Shown one piece after another: positions 43,288-56,271 of a stretch of DNA of 64,000 nt (position 1 is its first letter; the number at the start of each line of letters is the position of its first letter). Source of the stretch: Hawksworthiomyces lignivorus (Eukaryota > Ascomycota > Sordariomycetes > Ophiostomatales > Ophiostomataceae); assembly GCA_002917075.1 (NCBI GenBank), contig NTMA01000004.1, forward strand, positions 1 through 64,000. The letters are read 5' to 3'. The notes below the pieces were generated by a model. That model was not told the DNA's origin. It worked only from the letters and a program-made list of their open reading frames with translations, and searched no databases. The position numbers and the translations under genes are program-made.

Positions 43288-45950
43288 TTAAGCATTGCGG
43301 CTGTCGCAGTAGCCTGGAGAGGCCGGCTCGTTGGATGAGTTGGCCCAGCTTAGGATGGTCAGGCTGGTCGTGTAGGCCATGGCGATGAAGCCGAAAATGC
43401 AGAGGAGGACGTCGCTGACCTTCCACAGCCTGCTGCGCGCCACCGCCTTGTAGTGGAGCATGGGCTATTTTCGAAAGTTAGATATGGCAGAGCAGGCTTT
43501 GAACAAATAGAGAGAGAGAGAGAGAGAGAGAAAGAGAAAAACGGGGGAACAACAAAAAAACTTACCGGGTAGATGTAGACCAGCGGGATGCAGGCAAAGT
43601 TGCCGACGAGGGCGACGAACTTGTCGAGGTTGTCGGCGCCGCCCCAGGCGATGGCGGCGCAGACGGCGACGACGAGGAAGCGGAAGACGTTCTTCTGCCA
43701 CTTGATGTAGGGGTTGTACTTGCCGCTGCGGGTGAAGAGGCCGTTCTCGGTGATGCGGATGGCCGGGAAGATCTGCAGCGGGGTGGAGAGCAGGATGGCG
43801 AGCGAGTAGAGGAACTGGACGGTGTTGACGGCGCGGCTGCCCTGGGGCAGGTTGAGCAGGACGACGGTCTCGGTCTTGGAGCCGTAGGCGGCGTAGGAGA
43901 CGGCGCCCATGGTGATGAAGAGGGTGGTGATGATGATCATGACGGCGAACATGACCTTGGGGAACTTTTGCGGGTGGCGCATGGACTCCTGGATGGGGAT
44001 GATGAGGCCGATGCCCTCAAAGGTGAAGATGGCGGTGCCGATGAAGAGAGTCCAGTTGCTCTGGTTGAAGAGGGTGATGTCGGCGAGGCCAAAGTGGCTG
44101 AGGGTCAGCACGTCGTAGTAGAAGAGGTAGGCGAGGCCGACGACGATGAAGGCGTCGGCGACGAGGGCGGTGAAGCCGAGCTTGTTGATGTCGCGCAGCA
44201 GGGAGAAGGGCAGGAAGATGAGCATCTGCATGAGGATGAGGTACTTGATGGGGACGAGCGTCTTGCAGTCGCTGACGGCGAGGATGACGGCTTGCAGGTT
44301 CTCGGAGGTGAAGACGATGTAGGCGGCGACGAAGCCGATCTGGCTGATGACGACGGAGGTCAGGATGAGGAAGCGCAGCCAGGGCCCGTAGAGGATGCCG
44401 CCGATGTCGCCAAAGGAGCCGACGACGCGCAGGCGGGTGGTGACGAGCAGGACGAAGCAGTAGTAGCTGAGGGCGGCGACGAACAGCAGCACCAGGTTGC
44501 TGAAGAGCATGCCGCCGTTGAGGTAGGCGCGCGGCAGGAACAGCACGCCGGTGCCGACAAACGACTTGAGCAGCACGATGGCGGCGCCCATAGGGCTGGC
44601 CTTGCCGCTGCCACCGCGGGTCTTGCGCCGCCGCCGCCGCCGCGACGGCGTCAGCAGCGCGCTGTCCTCGAGCGGCTCGCGCTCGTCCTCGGAGCTCTCG
44701 CTGCCGGCGCTGCTGCTCTCGGCGTACGCGCCGATGCCCCCTTCGGCGCCTTCTTCTTCGCCCGACGGCTCCTCCTCGCCCGACGAGAAGTACTCGCCGG
44801 GCTTGAGCACCTCGTCGTCCTCCTCGAGCTCCTCGCCAGCGAAGTGGCCGTAGATGGAGAGGAACTCGAGGAAGCTCGACGTGAACAGCCGCGGCTGCTG
44901 CTGCTGCTGCAGGTCGTCGGCGTGCGCGTGCGCGTGATGGTGGTGGTGGTGGTGGTGGTTGTGGTGCGGGCTAGACGGCCCCCCGTCGCCGCCATCGTAG
45001 GTGCCACCGTAGCCGCCGCCGCTCCCTCCGTCGTAGCCGTTGCCCACGGCGCGCCGCAGGTAGTTGCGCCGGAAGCCGCCTGGCACCTTGATGGTGTGGA
45101 TGTCGAGCACCTCGCTCTCGGGCTCGGGCCGCGGCACCGAGAAGCTCTTGCTGCGGTGCACCCGGTTCGTGGCCTCCTCGGTCCACTTGTAGATGGGCCG
45201 CGTGATGTCGCCACCCTGCAGCTGCAGGCTGGAGAACTCGTCGTCGTCGATGCCCGTGGCGCCCGTGGCGCCGACGGCGCTGGCTGAGTCCGTCTCGCCC
45301 GCGTTGCTGCCCGCCCGCTGCTTGCCCTTGCCGTCATCCGGCAGCTTGTCCGAGACGCTGGCCGCGTCCGACCGCACGACCAAGTGCCGCCGCACGATCT
45401 CGGGGTCTTCGTAGGCGCCCGCTGTGCCGCCGCCGTAGCGCTGTCTCGACTCAAACGATCCGTAGTTGGTCGGCGTCAGAGCCGCCGACCCCGCAGATAG
45501 AGGCGTGCTGCCGAGCACGGCCGCGGCTGCAGAGGTCGAAGCAGCTGCATTCGCTGCCGCAGAGGCGGGTGAGGCAGCGCGGACGGGCGGCGTGCCGAAA
45601 CGCGGCGGCGACGTGCCGATCGAGTTGGACAGCGCGGCTGCCAGGGCCGAGACGCCTGGGCCCGCCGCATTCACGCCGTTCGTGCTGCCGCCCGCAAGCG
45701 GCGTCAGATTGCCCGAAGGCGACCACCGTCCTGGTGCGCCGCGACCAAGAGCCGCTGATGCGGGAGAGGTGCCGAGGTTCTGCGCCGTAGGGAGCGGATT
45801 GGCTAAGCGGGCCGTCGTGTCGGAGCGTGGGACTGAGGAGCTATAGGAGCGCGCTTGAAACGAAGATCCGCCGGGAGACGAGGACAGGAGCGCCGCACTA
45901 GCCCGAGGAGACGGCTGCGGAGCTGGAGAGCTCCGGCCATTGTTGGACAT
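43288..45950 (-). CDS. Vacuolar amino-acid transporter, AVT3/AVT4-like (AAAP family)
   Basis: Predicted vacuolar-membrane exporter of neutral amino acids, 853 residues. Model: join(43288..43464, 43566..45950). The 101-nt intron (GTAAGT ... ATAG) contains a (GA)n run, and splicing gives VYIYPPMLHYKAVARSRLW and a final membrane helix (LLCIFGFIAMAYTTSLTILSW). Residues 1 to about 455 are a long disordered Ser/Ala/Gly-rich cytosolic tail with a His cluster near 330 and acidic patches, as in Avt3/Avt4. The transport core starts at GAAIVLLKSFVGTGVLFLP, the family signature, and has about 11 membrane helices, including FTFEGIGLIIPIQESM. Specificity is inferred by family only. The antisense strand is open for long stretches because of GC bias, and I do not treat that as a gene. 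Confidence 0.92.
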
Positions 45951-48045
45951 GGTTGGAGGAGCGGGAAGCGTTGCTTGGTGATCGAGATAGCACGTTCAGA
46001 CGCGGCTATTGCATATCGGTAGGCCAAAACAAGAGGCGAGCGGAAGGGAAAGAGTATGTACGATTCGAGATCCGCTGCCTGGGGTCTTATCAATGGAGAC
46101 CGAGCTGTTCCTTTATCAGGGCTATTTTGACCAATGACAGACAGTCAGCCGAGACGACAGCGGCAGCTACAGCGTAGAAAAGGCGTAATGGAATAGCTCC
46201 AGAGTGAAAAAGAGAGAAGTGAAAAGTCCGCAAACCGCACGAAAAGAAAGGAAAGGAAGGACAATGGGTAGAATCAGCAGTGCTCAATGAGAAGCGAGCA
46301 AAGAGGAAAAAAGACAGCATGCGGTATTTCAAAAATACGATATTAATTGGGGGGGGTTGAGGGTTGCAGAAATGGGGAAGTTCCATCGTGACGCAGAGAT
46401 AATAATAAGGCGCCTTTTAGGGTCAGCGCCTCTCTGGCTCGTGATAGTGGCGCGTGCACCAGTGAACCACTGAGAGTCTAGCATATCAGGACCTGTTCAG
46501 GCAGGTGCTGGCAGGTGACTGCGGAAAGCACTAAAAACTGAGATTGCCCGTATCCACTGTGCCTCCGATCGCGCCTGCCTCCACGTCCCGTCCAACCACA
46601 GCTGTAACTTCGACAATTAGTCATCAGAAATTGGACCCTATCTGCCTATGAATCCCGGTAGAGCTGGCTTGGATCCACTGTAATACGGAGTACATCTGCC
46701 TAAAATGCACGAGCTGCCAGCCTATGGACGGGGCGCGCCTACTTCCAGGGCGCAGCTGCAAGCTCTTTGCGAATAAATGTCGCCAGCTACCTCAGCTGCT
46801 GTGTGCTCTACGTGTACGTGTACGTGTACGAGTACGTTGTATTATCAGACTGAGGGAATTCGACACCTATGGGAGGGATGAATGCTCAAGACTCCCGGGC
46901 GCCTTTTCAGTGTTGGCAATTCAAGGTCACGAAGTAAAAACAACAAGAAGTGAGAAAAAATGTGCTGAAGCCGTGCTTATATAATTATAATTCTCATTTG
47001 TGTTGGGGCAGGCAGCTGCAGGCCTTCATTCCTCCCGTATTTTGACCCGAGTGAGACTGCCATGACGACAGTCCCGCCAATCCTTGTCCCAAAAAAATAG
47101 AGAAAATAAAAATAAAAATAAAATAAAAAATTACAAAAAAGCAAACCTGCAGCTCGGCATCGAAAATTCGATGCAGAGATCCAGCAGTGACAGCTTCAGA
47201 TACAATCCGGTGTAACAACAAAAGGCAGACCGTCTGCACTGGATGCATTGAGAACCTTCGTCGTCGTCGTCGTCGTCGTCGTCGATCCTGATGCCCTGCT
47301 GAAATACGCCTAATATAGTTATCCACTGCTCTGTCTCAATCCATCGATCCATTGGCAAAACATACGCCCAGACACAGAGCGAGCGTGGCTCCACCGCCAG
47401 AAATGAATTGGCTCCGTTTGTTTGGTTGTTTCGTCTCCACGATTCGAGTGAGAAACCTCTAAAAGGCTACCTCCTATAATCAATACTAGGCATTTGCCCC
47501 CATTTTCATATGCCTATCGCTGTCAGCTCGGTTATCCCTGTATCACTATTTCCTGTTATTTTTCTTCTTTCTTTCCTTTTTTTCTCTTTTTGTTTCCCTT
47601 ATTTTTAATTTAAACGTCGTAACATCCCGCCAGCCGTCATCAGCAAAAACTTGGAAATCTACGAGCCGCCTTGCTTGTCGGCCTTGTTTGTTTGCTTGTT
47701 TGGGTGGCATGCGCATGCAGTGTCGATCGCTGCTTAAGTCTTCGCAGGGGACCTCAGATCTTCTTGCTTTTTCTCCCCCGCCAGACAGAAACGTCAAACT
47801 CGAGAAAACGCGGCATCTGCGGAATGGTGTGAAATTCCTAGAATTTCATCTATATAAGTAGACGACGCGGTGGATTATCTTTGGTTTTATTTTCGTCTGC
47901 TCTCGCTGCCATCGTCATTGTCGGGGCCTGCCGCTTCCCCCTCCCCTCGCCGGCCGCCGCGTATGGCGTTGTTTCTCAAGCAACTCGCACCGAGTGAGAC
48001 GCGCAGGTAGCACTGCCATCTGCAGCAGCACCATTGCCAACTCTC
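45951..48045. other. Divergent intergenic region with microsatellites
   Basis: About 2.1 kb between the AVT-like and VHC1-like start codons. Contains a (GTGTAC)n-like stretch at 46809..46836, a (CGT)n run at 47259..47284, an A-rich patch at 47096-47140, and T-rich sequence 47550-47610. No gene seen. Confidence 0.55.
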
Positions 48046-51000
48046 ATGATGGAGCGCCTCGACCGAGACCATGGCTCCAAGAAGCACAAGCTTGGCGTCG
48101 TCTCTGGCGTCTACGTGCCGGTGTGCCTGAGCATTCTGAGCATTCTCATGTTCCTTCGCTTCGGCCGCATTCTTGGCCAGATTGGGCTTCTCGGCATCCT
48201 AGGTGAGTGTGCTGCTATGAATTCTTTCTGATCCGGTCTGAAATGACGTCCGTTCTAATGACGCGTATCCAATCCAGGTCTCTTGGTTATATCTTACCTT
48301 GTTGACCTTGTCACCACGCTCTCGCTGTCTGCCGTGGCCTCAAACGGCGAAGTGAAGGGCGGCGGCACCTACTACCTCATTTCGCGGTCTCTCGGCCCCG
48401 AGTTTGGCGGCTCCATCGGCCTGCTCTTCTACCTTTCTCAGGTGCTCAATACCGCGCTCAACGTTGTCGGTCTCATCGACTGCCTGGATCTCAGCTTTCA
48501 CACCCTCCTGCCCCATGGGTACTGGTGGGGATACCTCTCGCAGACCGCTGTCTTGTTCGTCTGCGCGCTATTGTGTTTCGCAGGCAGCTCCATCTTTGCC
48601 AAGGCCAGCAACGGCCTGCTCATTGTTCTCACCGTAGCGATTCTGAGCATCCCGCTCTCTGTTCTGGTTCGCAGCCCGTTTTCAGACCCGGACCGTGGCA
48701 TCGAGTTTACTGGCCTGCGGCTCGATACGTTGCGGTCAAACTTGCTCCCGCCCGTGGGTGACGCGTTTTCCTTCCGCGGCCTGAGCACCTTCCGGGACCT
48801 GTTCGGCATTCTGTTTCCTGCAACATCCGGCATCTTTGCCGGAGCGTCCATGTCGGGCGACCTGCGCAATCCCAGCAAGTCCATCCCCGTCGGCACTCTC
48901 TGGGCCTTGTGGTCGACCCTCGCCGTCTACCTCGTCGTCATTGTGTCGCTGGCGGCCAGCACCACGCACCGGTCTCTTCTCACACAGCCCAACATCATTC
49001 TAGAAACGAACATCTGGGCGCCGCTCATCCTCGCCGGCGAGTGTGCGGTGACCTTCTTTTCTGCCTTGATGGGCCTGATTGGCGCCGCCAAGCTGATGCA
49101 GGCGCTGGGCAGAGACAAGCTTCTGCCCGGCCTCTCCTTGTTTGCGTGGGGCACCAAGAAGCATGACGAGCCGTATTTTGCTCTGCTGGTAACCTACGCC
49201 ATCGCCCAGGTGGCCTTGTTTGCAGACCTGAACCAGATTGCCACGCTGATCTCAATGGGGTACATGGTGACCTTTTTCGTCATGAACTTGGCTTGTTTCC
49301 TGCTCAAGATCGGTTCCGCTCCCAACTTTCGTCCCGCCTTCAAGTTCTTCAGCTGGCAGACCGCTTTCCTGGGGAGCATCATGTCCGCAGCTGCCATGTT
49401 TTTCATCGACGAGACCTACGCCACGGTGTCCGTGATCTTGCTCGTCGGGTTGTTCTTGCTGATCCACTACCTCAGCCCGCCGAAGCGCTGGGGCGACGTC
49501 TCCCAGAACCTGATCTACCACCAAGTCCGCAAATATCTGCTCCGTCTGAAACCAGAACACATCAAGTTCTGGAGACCGCAAATCATCCTGTTGACCAACA
49601 ACCCCCGGCGGCAGACGCGGCTGATCCAGTTCTGCAACTCCATGAAAAAGGGCGGTCTATATATCCTCGGCCACGTCATTGTCACCGACGACTTCACCAC
49701 AGGCGTCCTCGAAGCCAAACTGCAGCAGTCGATGTGGTCCGAATATATCACCGAGTATTCTCGCATCAAGGCTTTTGTTCAGCTGACAATGTCGCCGTCC
49801 ATAACTTGGGGCGTGAGAAATTTGATCCTGGCCAGCGGACTGGGCGGTATGCGCCCGAACATCGCTGTTCTGGGCTTCTACAACATGGATGAGCTGCGTG
49901 CTTCTCATTCTCTTCTTGGCATCCCTGATACGCCAGCCTCTGCATCCGCATCACCCCTCGCGGTCTCAGACGCGGAGACGGATGCAGGTGCAAATGCAAG
50001 CTCTTCTGCTGCCGACCCAGCTGCTTCTGCCGGCATGAGCACCAGTACGTCACGACCAAGACGGCGCCGCGGTGATACAACATCGCGGCTATTAGAAGGT
50101 GTCCTTCCGACGGATGTGATTAAGACAGAGGGAATGATGAAAGCGACGGAATACCTTACCATCTTGGAAGACCTGGCCCTCCGCCACCGCATCAACGTGG
50201 CCGTTGCCAAAGGCTTCCACAGGCTCGAGACTCCGCGAACAGACGGAAGCAATACCAAAAAGTACATTGATTTGTGGCCGATCCAGATGTCTGCAGAGTT
50301 GGAAGCAGACGGCAAGAGTGTGCTGACCACAAATTTTGATACGTGTACGTTCTATGTCAGAAGAAGCTGCTCACATGTGCTAGAAAACTAATGAGATATT
50401 TTGCGACAGATACACTTATTCTCCAGTTAGGGTACGTTCTCCACTCTGTACCGACCTGGAAGCGAGCCTACGACCTACGGGTCATGGTATTCGTCGAGTA
50501 CGAAAGCGAGGTAGAGGAAGAGCGCGGGAGAGTAGAAGCACTTCTGGAGAAGCTGAGAATCAGTGCCGAGGTGCATGTCTTTTGGCTGGCTTCAGGTCAT
50601 CTTGCTACATACGAAGCCATTGTTCAGGGTGAATCCGATCCGTCGACGGAGAAGCTCGTCGACGAGGTCTTGAAAGAGTCTCCCTGGTGGCGGAGCATTC
50701 AGGAGGTCCGCGGCAAGGTTGTTCCGGAAACGGCCCCTGCACCTGGCGCCGGTTCTTCCTCAGGTGGTCAACCAGCCAAGATTGCCAAAAGGCGTCCAAG
50801 CCTGGCTCACATTGAGGAGCTTCACAGGCACCAGACCGTATCAACTCTTGCTCGTCTGGGCTTGAGCATGGGCATCCGCACACAGAAGCTTCAGCACCAC
50901 GTTCCGTCGCGTTCGCGCTATGATGGCGACGACGAGGACGACAGCAGCGACAGCAACAATGGCAACAGCTATTCGTCGGACGACGACGAATTTGACACAG

Positions 51001-52107
51001 ATTTCAACGATATTGAGAACGCCGCTAGCGATGGCGACCTTTCTGACCTAGACGATGCCGAAGCCAGCCGCCAGCCCTTGATCTCTTTCTCCACGCGGCG
51101 GAAGAGTGCTGGCGATGCAATCTTGAAGAGACCAGCCTTGCGCAGAAAGAAAACAGACGACAACAGTGGTCGGCGACAGCCTACTGCCGGAAAGGGCTAC
51201 GGCACAATGTCCTCGACCCCTCTCTCCTCAGCGGATGACCAAACTACTGTAGTTGGTTCGCACACTGCCCAAAGCACAGCACGTAAGTTTCAAATATCCG
51301 TGTTTCCTTTTTTTTGTATGCTCCAGCTCACAATATTGGATGTCTATAGTAGTTACGTCGTCATCTATGCGGTTCTCCAGCAATGTAGTCCCAGAGACGA
51401 GGATCACAAATCCGGAAGAATCGGAGCGCAGTATCATGTTTGCGGAAGTTACGGCGTCAAACCGGCCAGATCGCCCACCATTTTCTAGGACAAATTCCCG
51501 GCAAAGCCGCGTCAGCATGGCGGAGGCGGCAGCAAAATCACGAACCCAATCGACGACACCAAAGCCCTCCGTCTCTTTTGTTGAACCAGAGAGAGACCAG
51601 GTCCAACAGGGCCAGCGGCCGCACCGGCCATTCTTTTCACGTCACTCATCAACACCGGTCGTACAGCGGGTCTCATACAACGCTGAGGGAGAACAAGCGG
51701 GAGAAGGCGAAGTCCGTCTTGGTATCGCCGCGCTAGTAGCAGATTATAAAGCGCGGCAGCGCGGAAACGGAGAGAGCAGCGGTCAGGATATCGAGGAAAA
51801 CGAGAGCAACGGGAGTGGGAGCGGGTCGAGCTATGCCACCCAAGATCTAGCCATGTCCTTTAATGACCTACCAAGCCAAGCGCAGCACCTTATTCTCAAT
51901 GAGCTGATGCGTCGGCATAGCGGCGAAGCTGGCAACGTAGGCGGCGCAGCAGTGCTATTCACAACATTGCCGATACCCGATGAAGGGACTTGCCGTGACG
52001 AGAAGGCCAGCGTGCGGTATTTAGCAGACGTGGAGTTACTCTGTCAGGAGCTGCCACCGGTATTGATGATAACGAGTAACCACATGACAGTCACGGTCAG
52101 CCTGTAA
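48046..52107 (+). CDS. VHC1: Vacuolar cation-chloride cotransporter (SLC12 family)
   Basis: Homologue of yeast Vhc1, a vacuolar K+/Cl- cotransporter of the SLC12 family involved in ion and osmotic homeostasis. 1284 residues. Model: join(48046..48202, 48278..50344, 50410..51282, 51350..52107). Introns are 75, 65 and 67 nt. Two joins rebuild conserved sequence: LGQIGLLGILGLLVISYLVD, and TNFDTYTLILQLGYVL. The core of about 12 helices begins LGVVSGVYVPVCLSILSILM and includes NGEVKGGGTYYLISRSLGPE, FAGASMSGDLRNPSKSIPVG and MGLIGAAKLMQALGRDK. The large soluble C-terminus (from about residue 450) has SLC12 C-terminal blocks (KFWRPQIILLTNNPRRQTRL and RVMVFVEYESEVEEER), separated by disordered Ser/Ala/Asp-rich inserts, and ends LCQELPPVLMITSNHMTVT. 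Start: Met-Met at 48046/48049, upstream one used. Confidence 0.95.
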
Positions 52108-52526
52108 AGGGAGAAGAACCAGCCAGAGATGAAAGCCGGCTGGGGAAGAGAAGCTACGCCACAAATCAAAGGAAGGTTTGTTTGGCATGTTTCTGATTTG
52201 CCTGCTGTCACATTTCTTTCTTTGCTGCTGGGGAGATAAAACAGTTTCATCAAAGAGAGCGATCAGTCAAGGTGCAATATAGAACAAAGATGGTCGGGTT
52301 TGCTCAGAATTCTTTGAAATGCAAAATCCTTTGTCTTGCCATCTTCAATGGGGGATGGCTTTCTCGCTCCTAGCAAAACAGAAAATAGAAATAAAAAGAT
52401 GAAACTTTTCGTGAACAGCATCTTTTCCATGTCTTATTGCAGTTTGTGCCTTCGTCTGTTTTCTCGCGATAAATACCATGTGAGCCCAACTCTTCTCATA
52501 GCTAACGCCTCTTTTAGAGCCCCAAG
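52108..52526. other. Short intergenic region
   Basis: 3' flank of the cotransporter gene and leader of the next gene. Nothing recognisable. Confidence 0.5.
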
Positions 52527-54697
52527 ATGAAGAGTCCACGCAAGCACCAGAGCCATCTTTCCCCGATTGTAGCACCGATCATCACACTCCACAAGAGCAG
52601 CAGCAGTCACAACATCAGCGACATATTCAAAGGACTCGTTCATCGGCGGAGACAAAGTGATCCTGTTCATCGATACAAACTGTCACCTACGTCTCCTCTT
52701 AAGGCAAGAGACCATTTCGAGATTGTCCACGCCCCAGATCGTCCGTCAGCACCCGTTCATCCATCACAGGTCCCTTCTGAGAAGGAGTGCCGTCTTCTAC
52801 TGGAACGGCTTGGAGAAGATCCCCTTAGCACGCGAAACCACGGAGAGGTAAGTTAGAGAAGAAGAAAATGGACCAGGAAAACATACAAGGACAAGTGCGG
52901 ACGCACCAAAAAGAGCAAACACAGCCGCAGCAGAAGCCAGCGCAAGTGCGTAGGCCGTCTGTGACTACTTCCAGCATGACAGGGACCAGTACTTCATATA
53001 CTATGCCTCCGTCGTCTGTGGCAACAGCAAAGAGGACAACGCCGACATCCGTGGCACCAGTGCAGCCACGCAATGCCAAGTATTCACAACCACCATCGAC
53101 TTCTGCTCGTCCTCCCTTGCGTCGACTTGCCTCTACCCGGGCTATTAACGCTCAGCCAAGCGGCCGTTGTGAAGCTTCGCTGCAGAAGCAGCCACAACAA
53201 CCGAGAGCTGGTGACCGAACTGCTGGCGCTGGCCAAATAAATCAGGCATCGTCTTGCCTCCCTCGTCCTCGAGTGACAAATACTAACTCAACTACTCCGC
53301 AACAGCTGAAGATTACCACGCAGACACCGTCCGTCCACAGGCCACAGCGAAGCAGCCTCGCGAGCCTAAGCATCACCACCAGCCTGGCCACAAACACCAG
53401 TTTTACAGACACCACTGCGAACTATAAGAGCAAATGGATCAATCCGCGAGCCGCGCCCCGTCCAGGTGAAAGCCAGAGCCGTGGTAGTTTATCACTCAGT
53501 CCGGTCATTCCACCGAGCCCTCAAGCTCTCCGCCAGTCAGAATCGCCATCGCGGCAGGAACGGCAACTGCGTCCTCCTGCAAGTCCACTAGCGTCGCGGC
53601 CGCCTCTTCAGCAGCAGCAACGGAGCTCGCAAGCATCCCCACGCCCGGCACTGGTCTCGTTCTCGAAGCGCATGGCAAATAGGAGCCAACAGAATGGCAA
53701 ACACGTTACTTTCCTAGACGCGGATGTTCCTGTGCGTACCAAGCGCGATAGGGGAGGCGTGAGGGAGAGCGACGACGGCACTATGTATGTGACGCGCATG
53801 GCGTCGGTCGGGGCTCGCTCCAAGCCGTGCCACGCCTGCTCGTCCACGAATTGTGCCGGGATCTGCCACAGAGCGAATCCGCAGAAGACCAACCCCGGAG
53901 CTGCAAGCGAGTCGCCGCGCGCGAGCGGAAGCTCCAAGAAACCGGAGCAGTGGGCGCCGCGGGTGTCTTCGCCACTCCGCCAGTCCTTTATCTCGCCGGA
54001 GATTCTGCAGAAGCCGCTGCCGCCGTCGCCCAGGCGGATACCGATTTCTCCGCTGCGCGGGTGCATTGCGCCCAACATACCTGCCATTGCACCCCCCAGC
54101 ACCGCGACGGACACCAACTTCGACATCGATAGAGCCATTGACGAGGCCATCGCTGCGGCTGAAGAGAAAATCGGGGAGCCGCTACTCGAATGGGACGCGG
54201 AAGTGATCAAGGCAAGTATAGAAGGCCAACGGCCGCGGCGGCAAAGACCCCGACCGGCGCGTGCTGCCAAAGCCCCTCTTCCTCCTCCTCCTCCTCCTCC
54301 TCCTCCTCCTCCTCCTCCCCTTGTGTCCAATACGGACATCTGCTGGGACACGGACCCTTCTGCTAACTTTGCTTTGGCCACGTCGTCGACGACGGCCCTG
54401 GCTTTCTTGCTAAAGGGTATGACCAACATGCCCGCTGCAGAAAAGGAGAAGCTCGGCGTCGTCGCGATCGGCTCGGTAGCACGGCCCTACCCCGACTCGC
54501 AAGCGCGCGCACACAATAAAGCTCAACCGCACTTCGTCGTCTATTACGACGACCCAGATGCGCGCAAATGCAACGACGATGGCGACGACGGCGGCGATTA
54601 CACAGCCAGCTGGCCGGAGAGCTCGTACTATTTCAGCGAGACCGGCAACGACGACGGCAATGACGCGACAGTGGCGCATCCTCGCTCATTTGCATAA
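52527..54697 (+). CDS. Disordered Ser/Pro/Gln-rich protein, function unknown
   Basis: I do not recognise a family. Two frames probably belong together: 52527..52856 (opens MKSPRKHQSHLSPIV, with LVHRRRQSDP) and 52868..54697 (610 codons). The first ends NHGE followed by a strong donor (GTAAGT at 52848). Phase-0 acceptors CAG at 52924, 52930 or 52933 would join to PQQKPAQVRRPSV, but no branch site is evident, so the splice is uncertain; translation from 52868 is the alternative. The protein is basic and low-complexity. It has a small Cys cluster C-x2-C-x4-C-x3-C (KPCHACSSTNCAGICH) that could bind metal, a run of about 15 prolines near 54280-54319, and an acidic, structured-looking C-terminus (DICWDTDPSANFALATSS, HFVVYYDDPDARK). 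That end probably carries the function. Confidence 0.6.
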
Positions 54698-55059
54698 AGC
54701 TGTAGAGCTGTGGCGACACGGCCTCGGTCGCGCTGCTGAGACCATCCGGACAGGTTCTACAGGACATTTTATTTGTTATAGACGTTTATTTAGAGCCACC
54801 TTTCGAATTCTAAGTTCACATTTCTTTCCTGCTATAGGTTCAACGTCTTTTGCCCAGTAACGCCATTTCTCCTATATTCATTGTCCCTAAAATTAAAAAT
54901 GTCTATCTCTAAACTATGTCTTGTGCATCATGCTATGTATGAAGTGATTTGATGAGTAGAATAAGGCGTCAAAGCATGACGCCTGAACCGGTGTTCGGTT
55001 TTCAGGATATATACGTAGAATAGAAATTTAATGTTCTGCTTCAGTTTGCAACAGCTCTT
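54698..55059. other. Intergenic, convergent 3' flanks
   Basis: Spacer between convergent genes; nothing recognisable. Confidence 0.55.
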
Positions 55060-56271
55060 CTAAGCAACCTTTGTCACGGTGAGCGAGGCTCCGTCCACGG
55101 TATCGCCGTCTTCAGCTGTCAGCACCAAGAAGTCGCCAGTCTGCAGCTTCTTGCTCCACTTGGTACTCTCGTAGCGAGCAAGGATGACTGTCATCCGCAG
55201 GACGGTCTGGTCACTCGATGCGTGCTCTTCTACGCCAGCCGCCACGGGCGTGAACGTCCACCGTCCAAAAGCCCAGTTGAGAATGTAGCGGACAGCGGCT
55301 TCGGGCGACGAAGAAGCGGCCGGAGCCGCCACGTTGATACTGTCGTCTGAGTTCTTCAGCTGGGACACAGAGGACGACGCCACAGAAAGGACGGCTTTGA
55401 TGCGGTAGACCTCTTCCTTGGGAGCCGCGCTGAGCAAGCGGAGCAGCTTGTCGACGTCCACGACCGCGCCGGCGGCGCTCCCGTGCAGGGTGGCCGACAA
55501 GACCTCGACCTCGGACTGGTGGTCGCGGTCGTGGCCGTGGCTGTGATCGTGGTCGTGGTCGTGGCTGTGGCCGCCGCCCTCGTGGTCGTGGCCGTCGAGC
55601 GTCTCCCCGTTCTGCAGCGCCTTGGACAGCAGGCCGCCGTCGAGGCCGAAGACGAGGTCGGCGTCGACCCAGCCGCGGCGGCTCTTGACCCAGGCGACGT
55701 CCGTGTGCAGGTCGCCGAGGCGGTCGAGGCAGTCGTCGAAGCGGCGCTCGTCGCAGGCCTCCCACTTGTTGAAGACGACCAGGTCCGTGTAGCGCGCCTG
55801 CAGTCGCGCCGTGTAGCTGGTGTCCTCGTAGCCCTGCCAGTTCTCGACGTCGATGACGCTCACGACGCCGTCCAGCACGTAGGCGCCGCCGGTCTGGCGC
55901 GCCAGCCGGTTGACCTCGAGGGCCAGCGTGGCTGGGAACGCGGAGCCCGACGTCTCGACCACGATGCGGCTCGGCGGGCGGGCGTCGCCGCCGGCCGCCG
56001 CGGCCGTCGCAGCCGAGAGCTCCTGCAGGGCGTCGCCGAGCTGGCCCACCAGGTTGCAGCAGATGCAGCCGTTGAGGAGCTCGCGCACGCCGGCGACGGC
56101 GCTCGACGCGGCCAGCTGCGAGTCGACGGCCAGGTCGCCGAACTCGTTCTTCAGCAGGGCCAGGCGGTAGTCCGGGTTGGCCGCGCGCAGCTGGGGCACC
56201 AGGCTGAGGATGAGCGTGGTCTTGCCCGAGCCGAGGAAGCCCGTGACGATGGTGATGGGAATGGGTGCCAT
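55060..56271 (-). CDS. CobW/COG0523 GTPase, ZNG1-type zinc metallochaperone
   Basis: G3E-family P-loop GTPase of 403 residues, single exon. Eukaryotic members of this group (ZNG1) use GTP to deliver zinc to client proteins such as methionine aminopeptidase. Visible motifs: Walker A GFLGSGKTT (residues 10-18), the metal-binding CxCC motif in NGCICCN (about 68-74), ETSGSAFP, and guanine-specificity FNKWE. A His-rich loop (GHDHEGGGHSHDHDHDHS and on, about 225-250) is expected to bind Zn. The CobW C-terminal domain follows (VYRIKAVL, RYILNWAFGRWTFTPV). A three-residue MAP leader precedes the first strand (IPITIVTGFLG), so the start is firm. Neighbours give no clue to the client. Confidence 0.97.
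   Translation of the reverse strand: MAPIPITIVTGFLGSGKTTLILSLVPQLRAANPDYRLALLKNEFGDLAVDSQLAASSAVAGVRELLNGCICCNLVGQLGDALQELSAATAAAAGGDARPPSRIVVETSGSAFPATLALEVNRLARQTGGAYVLDGVVSVIDVENWQGYEDTSYTARLQARYTDLVVFNKWEACDERRFDDCLDRLGDLHTDVAWVKSRRGWVDADLVFGLDGGLLSKALQNGETLDGHDHEGGGHSHDHDHDHSHGHDRDHQSEVEVLSATLHGSAAGAVVDVDKLLRLLSAAPKEEVYRIKAVLSVASSSVSQLKNSDDSINVAAPAASSSPEAAVRYILNWAFGRWTFTPVAAGVEEHASSDQTVLRMTVILARYESTKWSKKLQTGDFLVLTAEDGDTVDGASLTVTKVA

Noticed and set aside
43968..45287. 439-codon plus frame over the AVT-like transporter
   Set aside because: Antisense shadow in GC-rich low-complexity sequence; acidic Gly/Val/Ala mix without domains.
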